Below are positions 1 through 8,926 of a stretch of DNA of 64,000 nucleotides, piece after piece. Made by a program: the position numbers and the translations under genes. The first letter of the stretch is position 1, and the number at the start of each line of letters is the position of its first letter. The stretch covers positions 151,254 through 215,253 of the forward strand of contig NZ_QJKM01000014.1 in NCBI RefSeq assembly GCF_003425685.1. Reading direction: 5' to 3'. The stretch is from Rhizobium terrae (GTDB taxonomy: Bacteria; Pseudomonadota; Alphaproteobacteria; Rhizobiales; Rhizobiaceae). The notes beneath the pieces are model-generated. The model ran no database searches. It worked only from the letters and a program-made list of their open reading frames with translations, and was not told the origin of the DNA.

Positions 1-615
1 GCCGCGCTGAAGGATTGCCACATCACGCCCGCCGCGGGCGATCCACCGATCGAACCCTGGTGGGGTGAACCAGGCCTTTCGCCGGAAGAAAAGGTCTTCG
101 CCTGGAGCTCCTTCGAGGTCATGGAAATGGAATGCGGCAACCTCGACCAGCCGCTCTATGCCATCCCGCCGAAGGCTCGTGCCCGCGTGCAGTTGCGTTT
201 CCCGGTCGGCGTCGATCCCGACGCCGTCGTTCCCGCCGTGCGCAGAGCTTTGAAGGACGCAGGTTATGACCGCGTCGTGGTGAAGGACCCGACCGACGCG
301 ATCTTCCTCGCAAGCCGCCTTGACCCCGACCATCCCTGGGTCAAGCGCATCGTTGCCTCGATCGAGAAGACGCTGGGCACCCCGCCGGCCATCCTGCCGA
401 ACCTCGGAGGTTCGCTGCCGAACAACATCTTCTCCGACCTGCTCGGCCTGCCGACGATCTGGATCCCCCATTCCTATCCGGGCTGCCTGCAGCATGCGCC
501 GAACGAACATCTGCCGATTTCGATCGTTCGTGAAGGACTGGCGATGATGGCTGGTCTTTATTGGGACATCGGCGAACGACAAGCTGAATTCGGCACAAAC
601 CATTTCGGCGCCTGA
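1..615 (+). CDS. M20-family metallopeptidase, C-terminal part (5' truncated by window)
   Basis: The reading frame is open from base 1 and ends at a TGA at 613-615, so about 204 C-terminal residues are visible. M20 enzymes are cytoplasmic zinc amidohydrolases that cleave dipeptides, N-acyl amino acids or carbamoyl amino acids. The visible part covers a dimerisation-like segment (PLYAIPPKARARVQLRF) and the returning catalytic lobe: PNLGGSLPNN, then IPHSYPGCLQHAPNEH near the end, where the His is the usual last metal ligand of the family. The N-terminal HxD metal site lies outside the window. No start can be given. The neighbour on the right is convergent, with one base between the stop codons, so this gene belongs to a transcription unit lying to the left. 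The exact substrate cannot be told. Confidence 0.85.
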   Translation, partial: AALKDCHITPAAGDPPIEPWWGEPGLSPEEKVFAWSSFEVMEMECGNLDQPLYAIPPKARARVQLRFPVGVDPDAVVPAVRRALKDAGYDRVVVKDPTDAIFLASRLDPDHPWVKRIVASIEKTLGTPPAILPNLGGSLPNNIFSDLLGLPTIWIPHSYPGCLQHAPNEHLPISIVREGLAMMAGLYWDIGERQAEFGTNHFGA

Positions 616-616
616 A

Positions 617-1804
617 TTAGAAACTGACCGGCCTTGGATCCATGGCAACCGGGTGACCGCCCTCAATCTTATAGAGCCCAAGCTTCCGCTCCAGCGCGCC
701 GTCCTTGGTGAAGCGGAACAGTCCGGTGACGCCCCGGAAACCGGTTTTGTTGGTCAGCGCTTCGGCCGTGAGTGCCGCAGGCCCCTTGCCTCGCATGATC
801 CCGGCGGCAACGGCGATACTGTCGTAGCCATGGGCCGCATGGATCGAAAGGGGACGATGGTTGTAGCGGCCGTACCGCTCGCCGATCAGTCCGAAGCCCT
901 CCGGGTCGAAAGCAGCGACGATCACATCTGCTGCGGCGGGATCAGCATAAATCGCGTGCGGCCAGCTGCTCGTCCCGACCACGGCAAGCCGCGCATATGA
1001 AGTTCGTAGACCTTTCAGGGCCGTTCCGACATCCGCACCCTCTCCCATGAGGATGGCAGCGCCGGCATTATCGAAAAGACTTTTGTTGCGGACGAGAATA
1101 TCGGCAACCGCAGCCGCCGATGGATCGTAGCGAGCCACACCGGTAACCGCGCCGCCGGTCTGCGCGACCATCCGCTTCAGTCGCTCCTCGTCTTGGCCGG
1201 GAAAACTGGCCGGCGCCAGCACGGCGATCTTCTTGTGCCCGGAGGAGATCGCCGACCGCGCACCTTTGACGGCGCTCGATACCTCGTCCATGCCGAAATT
1301 GAAGACTTGCGGGCCGAACACGGGCTGCGAGAGATTGAGGAGCGGCGCTCGCTGATCGACGGGAATGGCCGCGATCGCCGCGGTGGTCGCTTCCGGCGCA
1401 AAACTGACGATGAGGACTGAACCGCGCCCTTTCGCTGCCGCGATGGCAGGTGCCACCGCTGCAGGGCCGGCCGAGATATCTATAATCTTGACCTTCATGA
1501 TCGCCGTCTCGTCGAGCTCGCCGATCGCCAGCGCTGCGCCATCCCGGATATCGCGTGCGGCTCCTTCGTAAAAACCGTTTCGCGCCTTCGGCAGAAGCAG
1601 CGTGATCTCGGAATTGCCGCGCCCGAACGTCTCCTCGACCAGCGATGGCGGCGGTTTGAGCGGCTTTTCCTTCGGGGCGCTCTCCAGAACCTGCTCGGAC
1701 TGACAGCCGGAAAGGCAGCCGATCACAAGCAGGCCGAGACACCGGGCCCGAACCCGCCACCAGACGGTACGAACACGACGCAACGTCGGGAAACCAGAAG
1801 CCAT
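617..1804 (-). CDS. Lipoprotein of the penicillin-binding-protein activator / periplasmic-binding (LpoA-like) type
   Basis: The product is predicted to be an envelope lipoprotein with a type I periplasmic-binding fold, the family often annotated as penicillin-binding protein activator (LpoA-like), which helps peptidoglycan synthases. From the ATG at 1804 it has an Arg-rich N-region, a hydrophobic stretch and a lipobox (LSGC), so the Cys would be lipidated. The mature part reads as alternating strand and helix segments typical of branched-chain-amino-acid-binding proteins (EITLLLPKARNGFYEGAARDIRDG, a ligand-cleft-like start; shown here only in part). An upstream ATG at 1879 would add 25 residues that do not resemble a signal sequence, so I prefer 1804, although neither start has a good ribosome binding site. 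It is convergent with the M20 gene and divergent from the protease at 2032. The function is by family resemblance only. Confidence 0.6.
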   Translation of the reverse strand: MASGFPTLRRVRTVWWRVRARCLGLLVIGCLSGCQSEQVLESAPKEKPLKPPPSLVEETFGRGNSEITLLLPKARNGFYEGAARDIRDGAALAIGELDETAIMKVKIIDISAGPAAVAPAIAAAKGRGSVLIVSFAPEATTAAIAAIPVDQRAPLLNLSQPVFGPQVFNFGMDEVSSAVKGARSAISSGHKKIAVLAPASFPGQDEERLKRMVAQTGGAVTGVARYDPSAAAVADILVRNKSLFDNAGAAILMGEGADVGTALKGLRTSYARLAVVGTSSWPHAIYADPAAADVIVAAFDPEGFGLIGERYGRYNHRPLSIHAAHGYDSIAVAAGIMRGKGPAALTAEALTNKTGFRGVTGLFRFTKDGALERKLGLYKIEGGHPVAMDPRPVSF

Positions 1805-2031
1805 CACGGAGAGCTGCAAGCTGAAAAAGTCCTTGGGCAGATGCATGGACCATTCGATGGTCTTCTGATTGAAGGTCATGTTAACGCGGGCGAAATCTCT
1901 TCACAAGCGTTTCCGCCAAAGCTAAAATTTTACGCGATTTTTCTCAAAGAATTTATCCGAAGCTTATTCATATATAAAAACTGGAAATTCAGGTCCATTT
2001 GCTAGTCTTCCCGTAATATGGGAGACCAGAC

Positions 2032-2994
2032 ATGGGAAATAACAACAACAAAATGAAAGCCATGTTCTTTGGCGCCATGTTTTTTTCGGCGATTTCTTCT
2101 GCTGCGCATTCAGCACCTTTCCTGGTCCCGAAACCGCAGATCAATACTGAAATGAAGACCTCAATCCTGGAAAGCCCCGTCCTGAGATATTTTCCCCAGC
2201 CGCTCCCGCTGTTTGCCGCCCTGTCGGCAGACGGTTTGAGGGTCGTGACGAAATCCTCAATCTTTGCAAGTTTCCAAACCACCCTTGCTTCGCCTGCACC
2301 GAAGCCACAGAACTTGGTCGAGGTCGCGTTGCGGCCCGCCGACCCTTCTGCGTCGATCCGCACGGCCCCCGCACCTGGCGGCGCGGTATTCGATACCGTT
2401 GCCATTCCGATAAAGCGTCTCGGCGCGCTCAGAAAACTGGCCTCAGCCATCGAGCAGATGGAAAACGGTTCCGCCATTACCTGCAGCGGCAGGACCTGCA
2501 TCCAGACCGCAGCCGCCATCCGTCTCGTAAGTGCGAAGACTTCGCAATCGTCCATTCGCGACAAGCTCAACGCGGTGAATGCGGCGGTCAACCAGTCCAT
2601 CCGTTATCGCGCCGATCAGGACGCTGACCGGTGGAGCACTCCGCAGGAAACGCTCGCCCTGCAGCAGGGCGACTGCGAGGACTTCGCCATCCTCAAGATG
2701 GCGGCCCTGCGCGCCGAAGGCGTCGATCCCGGTAGCATGTCCATCGTCATCCTGTTCGACCAGAAACGCCGCTTCTACCACGCGGTCCTTTCCGTCGAAG
2801 TTGGCGGCAGGTATTTCATCCTCGACAACATGCGCAACCAAGTCCTTGAGGACACCCAGCTTCCCGACTACCAGCCGCTCTATTCGATCAGGGGCGGCAA
2901 GGGCTTCCTGCATGGCTCGCGCCGCAAGGGCCAATCCCTCGCATCGGCCATGCCGCTCGAAAAGATCGCACCCGGTGAGGGCGCGAGCTTTTGA
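2032..2994 (+). CDS. Periplasmic transglutaminase-like cysteine protease (BTLCP, LapG-like)
   Basis: The 320-residue protein starts with a signal peptide (hydrophobic segment MFFGAMFFSAISS ending at AHSA) and belongs to the bacterial transglutaminase-like cysteine protease family (Peptidase C93). The likely triad is visible: Cys215 in QGDCEDFA, His250 in FYHAVL and Asp265 in ILDNM. The best-known member, LapG of Pseudomonas fluorescens, is a calcium-dependent periplasmic protease that cuts the N-terminus of a T1SS adhesin at a double alanine and so releases it from the cell surface. The start ATG follows GGGAGACCAGAC, a fair ribosome binding site. The gene is convergent with the T1SS operon that ends at 3031, and the adhesin of that operon carries a candidate cleavage site, so the two are probably enzyme and substrate (inference). 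About 100 residues between the signal peptide and the conserved core are not recognised. Confidence 0.85.
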   Translation: MGNNNNKMKAMFFGAMFFSAISSAAHSAPFLVPKPQINTEMKTSILESPVLRYFPQPLPLFAALSADGLRVVTKSSIFASFQTTLASPAPKPQNLVEVALRPADPSASIRTAPAPGGAVFDTVAIPIKRLGALRKLASAIEQMENGSAITCSGRTCIQTAAAIRLVSAKTSQSSIRDKLNAVNAAVNQSIRYRADQDADRWSTPQETLALQQGDCEDFAILKMAALRAEGVDPGSMSIVILFDQKRRFYHAVLSVEVGGRYFILDNMRNQVLEDTQLPDYQPLYSIRGGKGFLHGSRRKGQSLASAMPLEKIAPGEGASF

Positions 2995-3030
2995 CGCCTT
3001 CAGCCAATGCCGTCCGTGAAGGGACAGATA

Positions 3031-3681
3031 TCAGTACCGCGAGACATAACCGATCAGCATCGGCTTCTCATGCGCCGGCGCCAGCGCCAGATTGATCTGC
3101 CCTTTAAGGACCTGCCGGCCCCATGAAATCGCAAAGCCCGTATTCAGGGTCTTGCCGCGATGGAGCTGCAGTGTCTCCATTGCATCGTCGATCTGGGTCT
3201 CGATCGAGAATTTCAAACTCCTCAGAAGCTGCGATGTGTCTTCGGACACCAGCCGTTGCCGCAGCATGGTGAGAAACGGCTCGTTGAACAGCCGGATCCG
3301 CTTGTCGCGGGTGAGCACGATCGTCGGCGAAGGCGACGCCTGGACGAGCGCGTTGAGATTCTCGAACGAGGAAATGTCCTCGACGGTCGCCAGTCGCCCG
3401 AGCGCCCATTTGAGGCTCAGCACACGTAGCAGCGACGTGAGATTGCCGCCCTCGGGAAGCTGGGTCGCGGCATATTGGACGAGGTCGCCGGTGGTCACTT
3501 TGCCCGATGCGGACATGCGGCCAAGCCCCTCCCAGTAGATCCTCTCCAACCGGATACCCCGCCGCTCGCCGTTGCGGGCGACGACTGCGCGAAATCGCGG
3601 TTCGACTTCGTCCTTGGCGATCGCCGGGAGCGGCTCGCCCGCCGGTTCAACGATAGAGATCGGAAGAGGGTCCGGTTTCAT
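3031..3681 (-). CDS. Ribbon-helix-helix plus PAS-like regulatory protein, last gene of T1SS operon
   Basis: The 216-residue protein has two parts. Residues about 28-90 match a ribbon-helix-helix domain of the RHH_4 type: basic strand (RNGERRGIRLE), helix with IYWEGLGRM, and the typical GGNLTSLLRVLSL end. Residues about 105-215 look like a PAS fold (ASPSPTIVLTRDKRIRLFNE, followed by a beta-rich half). There is no signal peptide, so it should be cytoplasmic. The ATG at 3681 lies 11 bases after the HlyD stop, making it the last gene of the exporter operon. A DNA-binding domain fused to a sensor-like domain suggests a regulator of adhesin export or synthesis, possibly in response to a small ligand, but this is inference. 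I do not know a characterised homologue. The much longer frame through 4620 is only a shadow of the HlyD gene. Confidence 0.7.
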   Translation of the reverse strand: MKPDPLPISIVEPAGEPLPAIAKDEVEPRFRAVVARNGERRGIRLERIYWEGLGRMSASGKVTTGDLVQYAATQLPEGGNLTSLLRVLSLKWALGRLATVEDISSFENLNALVQASPSPTIVLTRDKRIRLFNEPFLTMLRQRLVSEDTSQLLRSLKFSIETQIDDAMETLQLHRGKTLNTGFAISWGRQVLKGQINLALAPAHEKPMLIGYVSRY

Positions 3682-3692
3682 CCGCCCGCCCC

Positions 3693-4985
3693 TCAACGCT
3701 CGGTCAGCGCGTCGGAGCGCGCCCGGTTGATCGGCTTCATGAGATAGCTGAGGACTGTCTTGCGGCCCGTCATGATCTCTGCGGACGCGATCATGCCCGG
3801 AATGATCGGATAAGCCTTGCCGTCGCGCTCCAGCTCGGATTTGCCCGTCTTGACCTGGACGAGGTAATAGGTTTCGCCCTTTTCCTTCTCCACGATGCTG
3901 TCGGCCGAGACATTGGTCACCTCGCCTTCGAGGCCGCCGAATATGGCAAAATCGTAAGCCGTGATCTTGACGATCGCCGGCTGCCCACGGCGGACGAATG
4001 CGACATCGCGAGGCGATATCCGCGCCTCGATCAGCAGCGTATCGGCGGTCGGCACAATGCCCGCAACGACACGGCCCGGATCGACATAGGCGCCGATGGT
4101 ATTGACTTCCAGCGTGTTGACGATGCCGTCGACCGGCGAACGGATGTCCGTCCGCTTGACGCGGTCGGAGGCGCCCCGGATGGTTTCGTCGATGACCGAG
4201 AGCTCGGAAAGCGCCTGGGCCTTGTCGGTCAGGGCCTGTTGCCGGATCGCCAGCGAAATTTCGCCGACCTGCAGCTTCGCCTCCGCTACGGCGCCCCGGA
4301 GCCGCTCCAGGCTCTCCTGATAGACCTTCAATTGGCCCTGCTGGTCCGTCAACTGGCTTTCGACCGTCAGAAGCTGGGTCTGCGCGACCAGCCCTTTTTG
4401 AGCCAGGGGACCGTAAAGGTCGTGCTGCTTCGTCGACGCGGCGATATTCTTCTGCAGACGCTCGATATTGGCATTCGCCTCGCTGAGCTCGTTCTGACGC
4501 TGTTTCACGCGCTCCCGGAGTACGTTGAGCTTGTTCTGGTAGCTCTCGCGGTTCACCGCAAACAGGCGCTCCTCGTTGTCGCAGACATTCTTCGCGACGG
4601 CCATCACCTCCTGCGGACAAGCGAACGGCTGATCGTATTCGCCTTTCTCCTCCATCTGCAGACGGGCTATCTTGGCACCAAGCGCTCTCGCCTTGGCGAC
4701 CGATTCCCCCAGCGTGGACTCGGTCGTGGTATTGTTGAGCTGTACGATCAGATCGCCCTTGCGCACGATCTGCCCCACCTGGACCGCGATTTCCTGGACG
4801 ATGCCCGCTTCCGACGACTGGATGATCTGCGTCTTTGAGACCGGGATGACCTTGCCCTCGCCGCGGGCAATCTCGTCGATTTCCGCGATCGCCGCCCAGG
4901 CGATGAACGTCACCATGCAGGCCGCGACGAGACCGACGAGGATCCGTGCGAAGAAAGGCGGATTGTCGTGAATATTCCGGCTCAC
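3693..4985 (-). CDS. HlyD-family membrane fusion protein of type I secretion
   Basis: The 430-residue protein bridges the inner-membrane ABC exporter and the outer-membrane channel in type I secretion. It shows the standard order: a short cytoplasmic tail, one membrane helix at residues about 13-31 (ILVGLVAACMVTFIAWAAI), a first lipoyl half (GEGKVIPVSKTQIIQSSEAG), a long alpha-helical coiled coil at about 90-270, the second lipoyl half (RSPVDGIVNTL) and a C-terminal beta-barrel ending in the GMIASAEI and GRKTVLSYLMKP motifs typical of HlyD/LapC. It overlaps the exporter ATPase by four bases (ATGA at 4982-4985) and is followed by the RHH/PAS gene. The length is normal for the family and no damage is seen. 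Confidence 0.95.
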   Translation of the reverse strand: MSRNIHDNPPFFARILVGLVAACMVTFIAWAAIAEIDEIARGEGKVIPVSKTQIIQSSEAGIVQEIAVQVGQIVRKGDLIVQLNNTTTESTLGESVAKARALGAKIARLQMEEKGEYDQPFACPQEVMAVAKNVCDNEERLFAVNRESYQNKLNVLRERVKQRQNELSEANANIERLQKNIAASTKQHDLYGPLAQKGLVAQTQLLTVESQLTDQQGQLKVYQESLERLRGAVAEAKLQVGEISLAIRQQALTDKAQALSELSVIDETIRGASDRVKRTDIRSPVDGIVNTLEVNTIGAYVDPGRVVAGIVPTADTLLIEARISPRDVAFVRRGQPAIVKITAYDFAIFGGLEGEVTNVSADSIVEKEKGETYYLVQVKTGKSELERDGKAYPIIPGMIASAEIMTGRKTVLSYLMKPINRARSDALTER

Positions 4986-7135
4986 GGCTTCCCTCCCTTC
5001 TGCATCGCCTCGATCACCGTTGCCTTCGGTCCGTCCGCGATGATGCGCCCCTTGTCGATGACGACGAGCCGGTCCACCAGGTCCAGCATGCTGTAACGGT
5101 GGGTCGCGATGATCAATGTGGTGTCGCGGCTGAATGCGGTCGAAAGCTTGCTGAGGAGATGACGCTCGCTGGCCAGGTCCATGGCGCCCGACGGTTCGTC
5201 GAGGAAAACGATCTTCGGCTTGGTCAACAGCAGGCGAGCGATCGCCAGCGCCTGCCTCTGACCGGCCGAGAGATTGTTGCCGCGCTCGCCGACCGGCATG
5301 TCGAAACCGCGCGGATGATTGGCGACGAACTCTTCGACGCCGGTCATGCGCGCCACATCCAGCAATTCCTCGTCCGTCGCGTCGGCCCGGCCGATCAGCA
5401 GGTTCTCCTTGACCGTGCCTGAAAACAGGTCAGAGGACTGCCCCGCAATGGCGACGGCGGCGCGAACCTCCGCCATGTGATATTGACGAATATCCACGCC
5501 GTCGATCAGCACCCGGCCCTCGCTCGGCAGGAACAGGCCGTCGAGAAGGCGCCCGAGCGTCGTCTTGCCGGACCCGATACGCCCGATAATGCCGACCCGC
5601 TCTCCCGGAGCGACGGTCAGCGACAGCTGATTGATGACCCGGTAGTCCGAGCCAGGATATTGGAACGAGACGTTTTGGAAGCTGAACCCGCCATGAGCGA
5701 TCTGACGGTTCACGAAACCCACCGTCGAAGGACGGTCTTCGGGCTGCTGCATGATCTGGTCGAGGATCCGGAGCGAAGACATCGCCTGCCGGAAGCGGGC
5801 GAGAGCCATGGCGATCTGCCCGAGAGGCGCCCCTGCACGACCTGCCAGCATCACCGTCGCGATGATCGCGCCCATCGCCAGGTGGCCTTCGGAAAACGCG
5901 TAGGTGCCGGCGATGACGATCAGCACGCTCACCATCTGCTGGACGAAGTTGGTCAGGTTCACCGCATTGGAGGATATATGCTTGATGTCCTCGCTCGTAC
6001 GGCTCGAAAGTTTCATCAGTTCCTGCCAGCGGCGCAGCATTCCGGCTTCGGCACGAAGCGATTTCAGCGTCTCGATGGTGGAAATCGTTTCGACCAGAAG
6101 CGCCTGGCGCCGCGACGCCTCGTTGGTCGCGGCTGCCATGCGGTGACCGATCTTTGCCTGGGCATGGAGGCCGATCAGGACGGAGAGTAGAAGTGCGATC
6201 GCGGGAATGACCACAAGCCAGCCCGAGATCGCGTAGATGACGACCAGAAAGATGAAGACGAACGCCGTATCGATCAGAAGCCCGATCGTATTCGACGTGA
6301 AGAACTCCCGAACGAATTCGTACTGCGTCACACGGTTGGCATATTCGCCGGTCGACATTGGCCGCGACGCCATCGTGGCGTTCAGGACCTTGTCGAAAAT
6401 CATCTGCGAAAGACGCAGGTCCGCGTTACGTCCCGCATAATCGATCAGCGATGACCGCGCAGTCTTCAGCAGGAAATCGAACACGTAAGCAAGCGTGATA
6501 CCGATGGCAAGCACCCAGAGCGTCGGAAATGCCTTGTTCGGCAGAACCCGGTCATACACGTTCATGGTGAAGAGCGGCGAGGCCAGGGCGATGATGTTGA
6601 TGAACAACGCGGCCATGACGACACGCAGATAGGTTCGCCAGTAGGGAACCAGTGCCCGCATCAGCCAGTGACGGCGCTCGATCTCGGTTGCCGCACCGAC
6701 CCGCGCATCATCCGATGCATTCTGATAATAAAGCGTGAAGGCAAAGCCGAAACGCGGTTTCAGCGCAGCGATATCCTGCCGCGCCAGCTTTTGACGGCTG
6801 CCGGAAACCGCGGTCACATCGATGACGTAGTTCCCGTCCGCATCCTCTTCGAGCAAAGGCAGGACGCCGCCGTTTTCGAAGACGATGATCGCGGGACAGT
6901 CGAAATTGCCTTCCCGGCATTCGCGGTCCGTGCGGCGAATGACTTCCAGGCCGATGCGCTGCGCAAGATGCTCGACATCATCCAGCTCGAGGGATTCGGA
7001 TATCTCGTCCGGCAGTCCGGAAAAGAGCACGATGTCCGAAGCAGGCCGGCCGTAGAAACCGGCAACGGACCTGAACGCTGTCTTGAACGTCTGGAACGGC
7101 GTTGTGGCTGCGGGGTCGAGCTTGACGTTGAGCAT
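4982..7135 (-). CDS. Type I secretion ABC transporter, permease/ATPase fusion (LapB/HlyB-like)
   Basis: The 717-residue protein is the energy-coupled inner-membrane exporter of the T1SS. Residues 1-140 form a C39-peptidase-like domain without the catalytic Cys, as in HlyB/LapB exporters whose substrates carry a C-terminal signal. Residues about 160-440 are the six-helix membrane domain. The nucleotide-binding domain follows with Walker A (GRIGSGKTT), a signature LSAGQ rather than LSGGQ, Walker B with catalytic Glu (IVFLDEPSGAMD) and the H-loop (IIATHR). It starts 21 bases after the TolC-like gene and overlaps the HlyD gene by four bases. The only plausible substrate in the window is the giant RTX adhesin encoded just upstream. 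Confidence 0.95.
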   Translation of the reverse strand: MLNVKLDPAATTPFQTFKTAFRSVAGFYGRPASDIVLFSGLPDEISESLELDDVEHLAQRIGLEVIRRTDRECREGNFDCPAIIVFENGGVLPLLEEDADGNYVIDVTAVSGSRQKLARQDIAALKPRFGFAFTLYYQNASDDARVGAATEIERRHWLMRALVPYWRTYLRVVMAALFINIIALASPLFTMNVYDRVLPNKAFPTLWVLAIGITLAYVFDFLLKTARSSLIDYAGRNADLRLSQMIFDKVLNATMASRPMSTGEYANRVTQYEFVREFFTSNTIGLLIDTAFVFIFLVVIYAISGWLVVIPAIALLLSVLIGLHAQAKIGHRMAAATNEASRRQALLVETISTIETLKSLRAEAGMLRRWQELMKLSSRTSEDIKHISSNAVNLTNFVQQMVSVLIVIAGTYAFSEGHLAMGAIIATVMLAGRAGAPLGQIAMALARFRQAMSSLRILDQIMQQPEDRPSTVGFVNRQIAHGGFSFQNVSFQYPGSDYRVINQLSLTVAPGERVGIIGRIGSGKTTLGRLLDGLFLPSEGRVLIDGVDIRQYHMAEVRAAVAIAGQSSDLFSGTVKENLLIGRADATDEELLDVARMTGVEEFVANHPRGFDMPVGERGNNLSAGQRQALAIARLLLTKPKIVFLDEPSGAMDLASERHLLSKLSTAFSRDTTLIIATHRYSMLDLVDRLVVIDKGRIIADGPKATVIEAMQKGGKP

Positions 7136-7156
7136 CTTATCCTAGCCGATCCGCCG

Positions 7157-8593
7157 CTATCGGATGGGCGCCAGGAGATCCATGGGCATGTCAGCCTTTT
7201 GACGCGAGTCAAGCTCGACATAACCAGGATTCTTGACGCCTCCCGGGACCGCGAACTCATTTCGGGCATAAGTCTGTGCCTGGCCGACGGGCTTGAGCTT
7301 CATCGACTGAAGCAGAGTTCCCGAAGCTGCCAGGATCTTGTATTCGGCAAACAGAGCGGCGAACCGTGCGGTCTCGGCAAGAATGCTGGTGTTGAACCGG
7401 GTATTCTGGGCGTCGAGCACATCGAGAAGCGAGCGCTGGTTGACCTTGAACTGCTCACGGTACGAGCCGACCAGGCTGGCATTGGTCGAGGACTGCCGCC
7501 CGAGGATGGACGACAGCTCTCCCCTGCTGTTCCGCTCGTTCCAGGCGGAACGCACGGATTCCTCCACCTCGCGATGAACCTCTGCCAGATTGTAGCGCTG
7601 TTCGCTGGCGCGACGGATCTGCTCCTGCTCGCGCGCCTGGTCTATGCCGCCGCGATAGAGATTCCAGCGCGCAACGACGCGAACCTGCAGGTCGGTGGTC
7701 TTTCCCTGATCGGCATTGATATCGTCGCCGATCTGGGCCGTGCCCTGAAGATCGACCTTGGGCAGATAGCTCGAGCGGGCGCCGCGAACGCCGGCATCGG
7801 CTGCGTCGACATCGGCGTCCGCCGCGTGAATCTGCGGGCTGTTGGACTTGGCGATCACGATCGCGTCGTTCAACGTCTTCGGAATGTGGCGGGCGAGAGA
7901 TGCCGGCATCTTGACTGTACCGATCGGCTCGCCCACCGTCTTCAGGAAGCGGATCTTGGTAAGTTCGAACTCTTCCTGGGCTTCCCGCAGGCGTGCCCGG
8001 GCAGCCTCCAGCCGCTCCCGGCCTTGCAGCCTGTCGGCATCCGTCAACGCGCCGCCGCGAATGCTCTCGCCGATGTCTCCGAGTATCTGATTGTGGAAGG
8101 CGACGTTCTGCTGGGCGATCGCAACGATCTTCGATTGCAGGATGTATTCCAGGTAATCCTGGGTGACTTGAAGACCGAGCGACTCCGAGCGCTCGACGAC
8201 ACGAAAGGACGCACCGTCCACCCTCGACGCCTGCTGATCGACCTGGGCGCGACGATTGCCGCCGTCAAACAACGTCTGAGTAATCGTCAGGCCGGCATCG
8301 GTCGGTGAGAAGGTTTCGTAATTGCGGCTCAGCGTACCGGTACTGCTGTTGGAAAGTCTTCTTCGGCCGACACCCGCTTCGAGATCTATCGAAGGAAGAT
8401 AAAGTCCCCGCGCCTGCCTTAGTTCAAACTCGACGGCTTCGCGATTTTTCACGGCTTGCATGATCTGCGGGTTGGTCGTCAGAGTTTTGGCGACAGCCTC
8501 GTCAAGCGTCATCGCCTCTGCCGGCGAGACAAATACAAGCCCTGACAGTACCAAAGCCGAAATGGCGCCAAATATTCTTTTGTTCTTAAACAA
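7157..8593 (-). CDS. TolC-family outer-membrane channel of type I secretion
   Basis: This is a TolC-type outer-membrane efflux protein: two internally similar halves, each with long amphipathic helices (MTLDEAVAKTLTTNPQI at the mature start; AIVIAKSNSPQIHAADADV opening the second half). I place the start at TTG 8593 (478 residues): it follows a G-rich Shine-Dalgarno-like tract (GGCGGGGGGGCG) and gives a clean signal peptide, KNKRIFGAISALVLSGLVF then a cleavage after SPAEA. A TTG at 8662 would add 23 residues with no signal character. It heads the exporter operon TolC, ABC, HlyD, RHH/PAS, 21 bases before the next gene. Upstream lies a 15-base perfect CtrA-like box. The C-terminus past about residue 430 is Pro/Gly-rich and not conserved in length across the family. 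Confidence 0.9.
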   Translation of the reverse strand: MFKNKRIFGAISALVLSGLVFVSPAEAMTLDEAVAKTLTTNPQIMQAVKNREAVEFELRQARGLYLPSIDLEAGVGRRRLSNSSTGTLSRNYETFSPTDAGLTITQTLFDGGNRRAQVDQQASRVDGASFRVVERSESLGLQVTQDYLEYILQSKIVAIAQQNVAFHNQILGDIGESIRGGALTDADRLQGRERLEAARARLREAQEEFELTKIRFLKTVGEPIGTVKMPASLARHIPKTLNDAIVIAKSNSPQIHAADADVDAADAGVRGARSSYLPKVDLQGTAQIGDDINADQGKTTDLQVRVVARWNLYRGGIDQAREQEQIRRASEQRYNLAEVHREVEESVRSAWNERNSRGELSSILGRQSSTNASLVGSYREQFKVNQRSLLDVLDAQNTRFNTSILAETARFAALFAEYKILAASGTLLQSMKLKPVGQAQTYARNEFAVPGGVKNPGYVELDSRQKADMPMDLLAPIR

Positions 8594-8745
8594 CTTGACG
8601 CCCCCCCGCCGATCAAATTCCAGCGCCGAGTCATATACGGACCGGATTTCGCTGAAAAGCAAATACCATTTTTGAAATTCTGTCCCAAGTCTGCTTCGAA
8701 TATCTACGGTTAATTCTGATATTATGACCTACATCTATTTGTTTC

Positions 8746-8760
8746 TTAACCGAAAATTAA
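8746..8760. promoter_or_regulatory. CtrA-box-like motif TTAA-N7-TTAA upstream of TolC/T1SS genes
   Basis: The sequence TTAACCGAAAATTAA matches the alphaproteobacterial CtrA consensus TTAA-N7-TTAA exactly. It lies about 150 bases upstream of the TolC start in an AT-rich stretch between adhesin and exporter genes. A half-site-like TTAACCGTA lies nearer the gene on the minus strand (around 8710). Function is inferred from motif and position only. Confidence 0.4.
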
Positions 8761-8886
8761 GGCACATCAGAAGAAGCGGCGATAGTCGCCGACCGCTGCG
8801 GCCGGCAAGGCGGGTACACATTTACCGCTTGTGTATCCGCCAAGACACAACAGCCTGTCACATTATCCGCCCGCATCTCCGTACAA

Positions 8887-8909
8887 GGAAGGCGCCTGGG
8901 CGCCTTTCC
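8887..8909 (-). terminator. Hairpin after the adhesin gene, probable terminator
   Basis: A GC-rich stem (GGAAGGCGCC pairing with GGCGCCTTTCC, one bulged T) lies 18-40 bases past the adhesin stop. On the minus strand it is followed by TTGT only, so it is a weak intrinsic terminator that could allow partial read-through into the exporter operon. Confidence 0.5.
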
Positions 8910-8926
8910 CTTTGGCAACCGTCTGC

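Noticed and set aside
3031..4620. A 529-codon open frame covering both the RHH-PAS gene and most of the HlyD gene
   Set aside because: Only the part from 3681 down is protein-like; the rest is a low-complexity Arg/Gly/Ala shadow of the well-supported HlyD frame.
6668..8308. 546-codon plus-strand open frame opposite the T1SS and TolC genes
   Set aside because: It is antisense to two clear genes and rich in Arg/Asp/Leu in a way typical of antisense shadows.
8775..8791. Short hairpin CGGCGA-TAG-TCGCCG between adhesin and TolC as a terminator
   Set aside because: The stem is only six base pairs with no U-tract on either strand; the hairpin at 8887-8909 is a better candidate.
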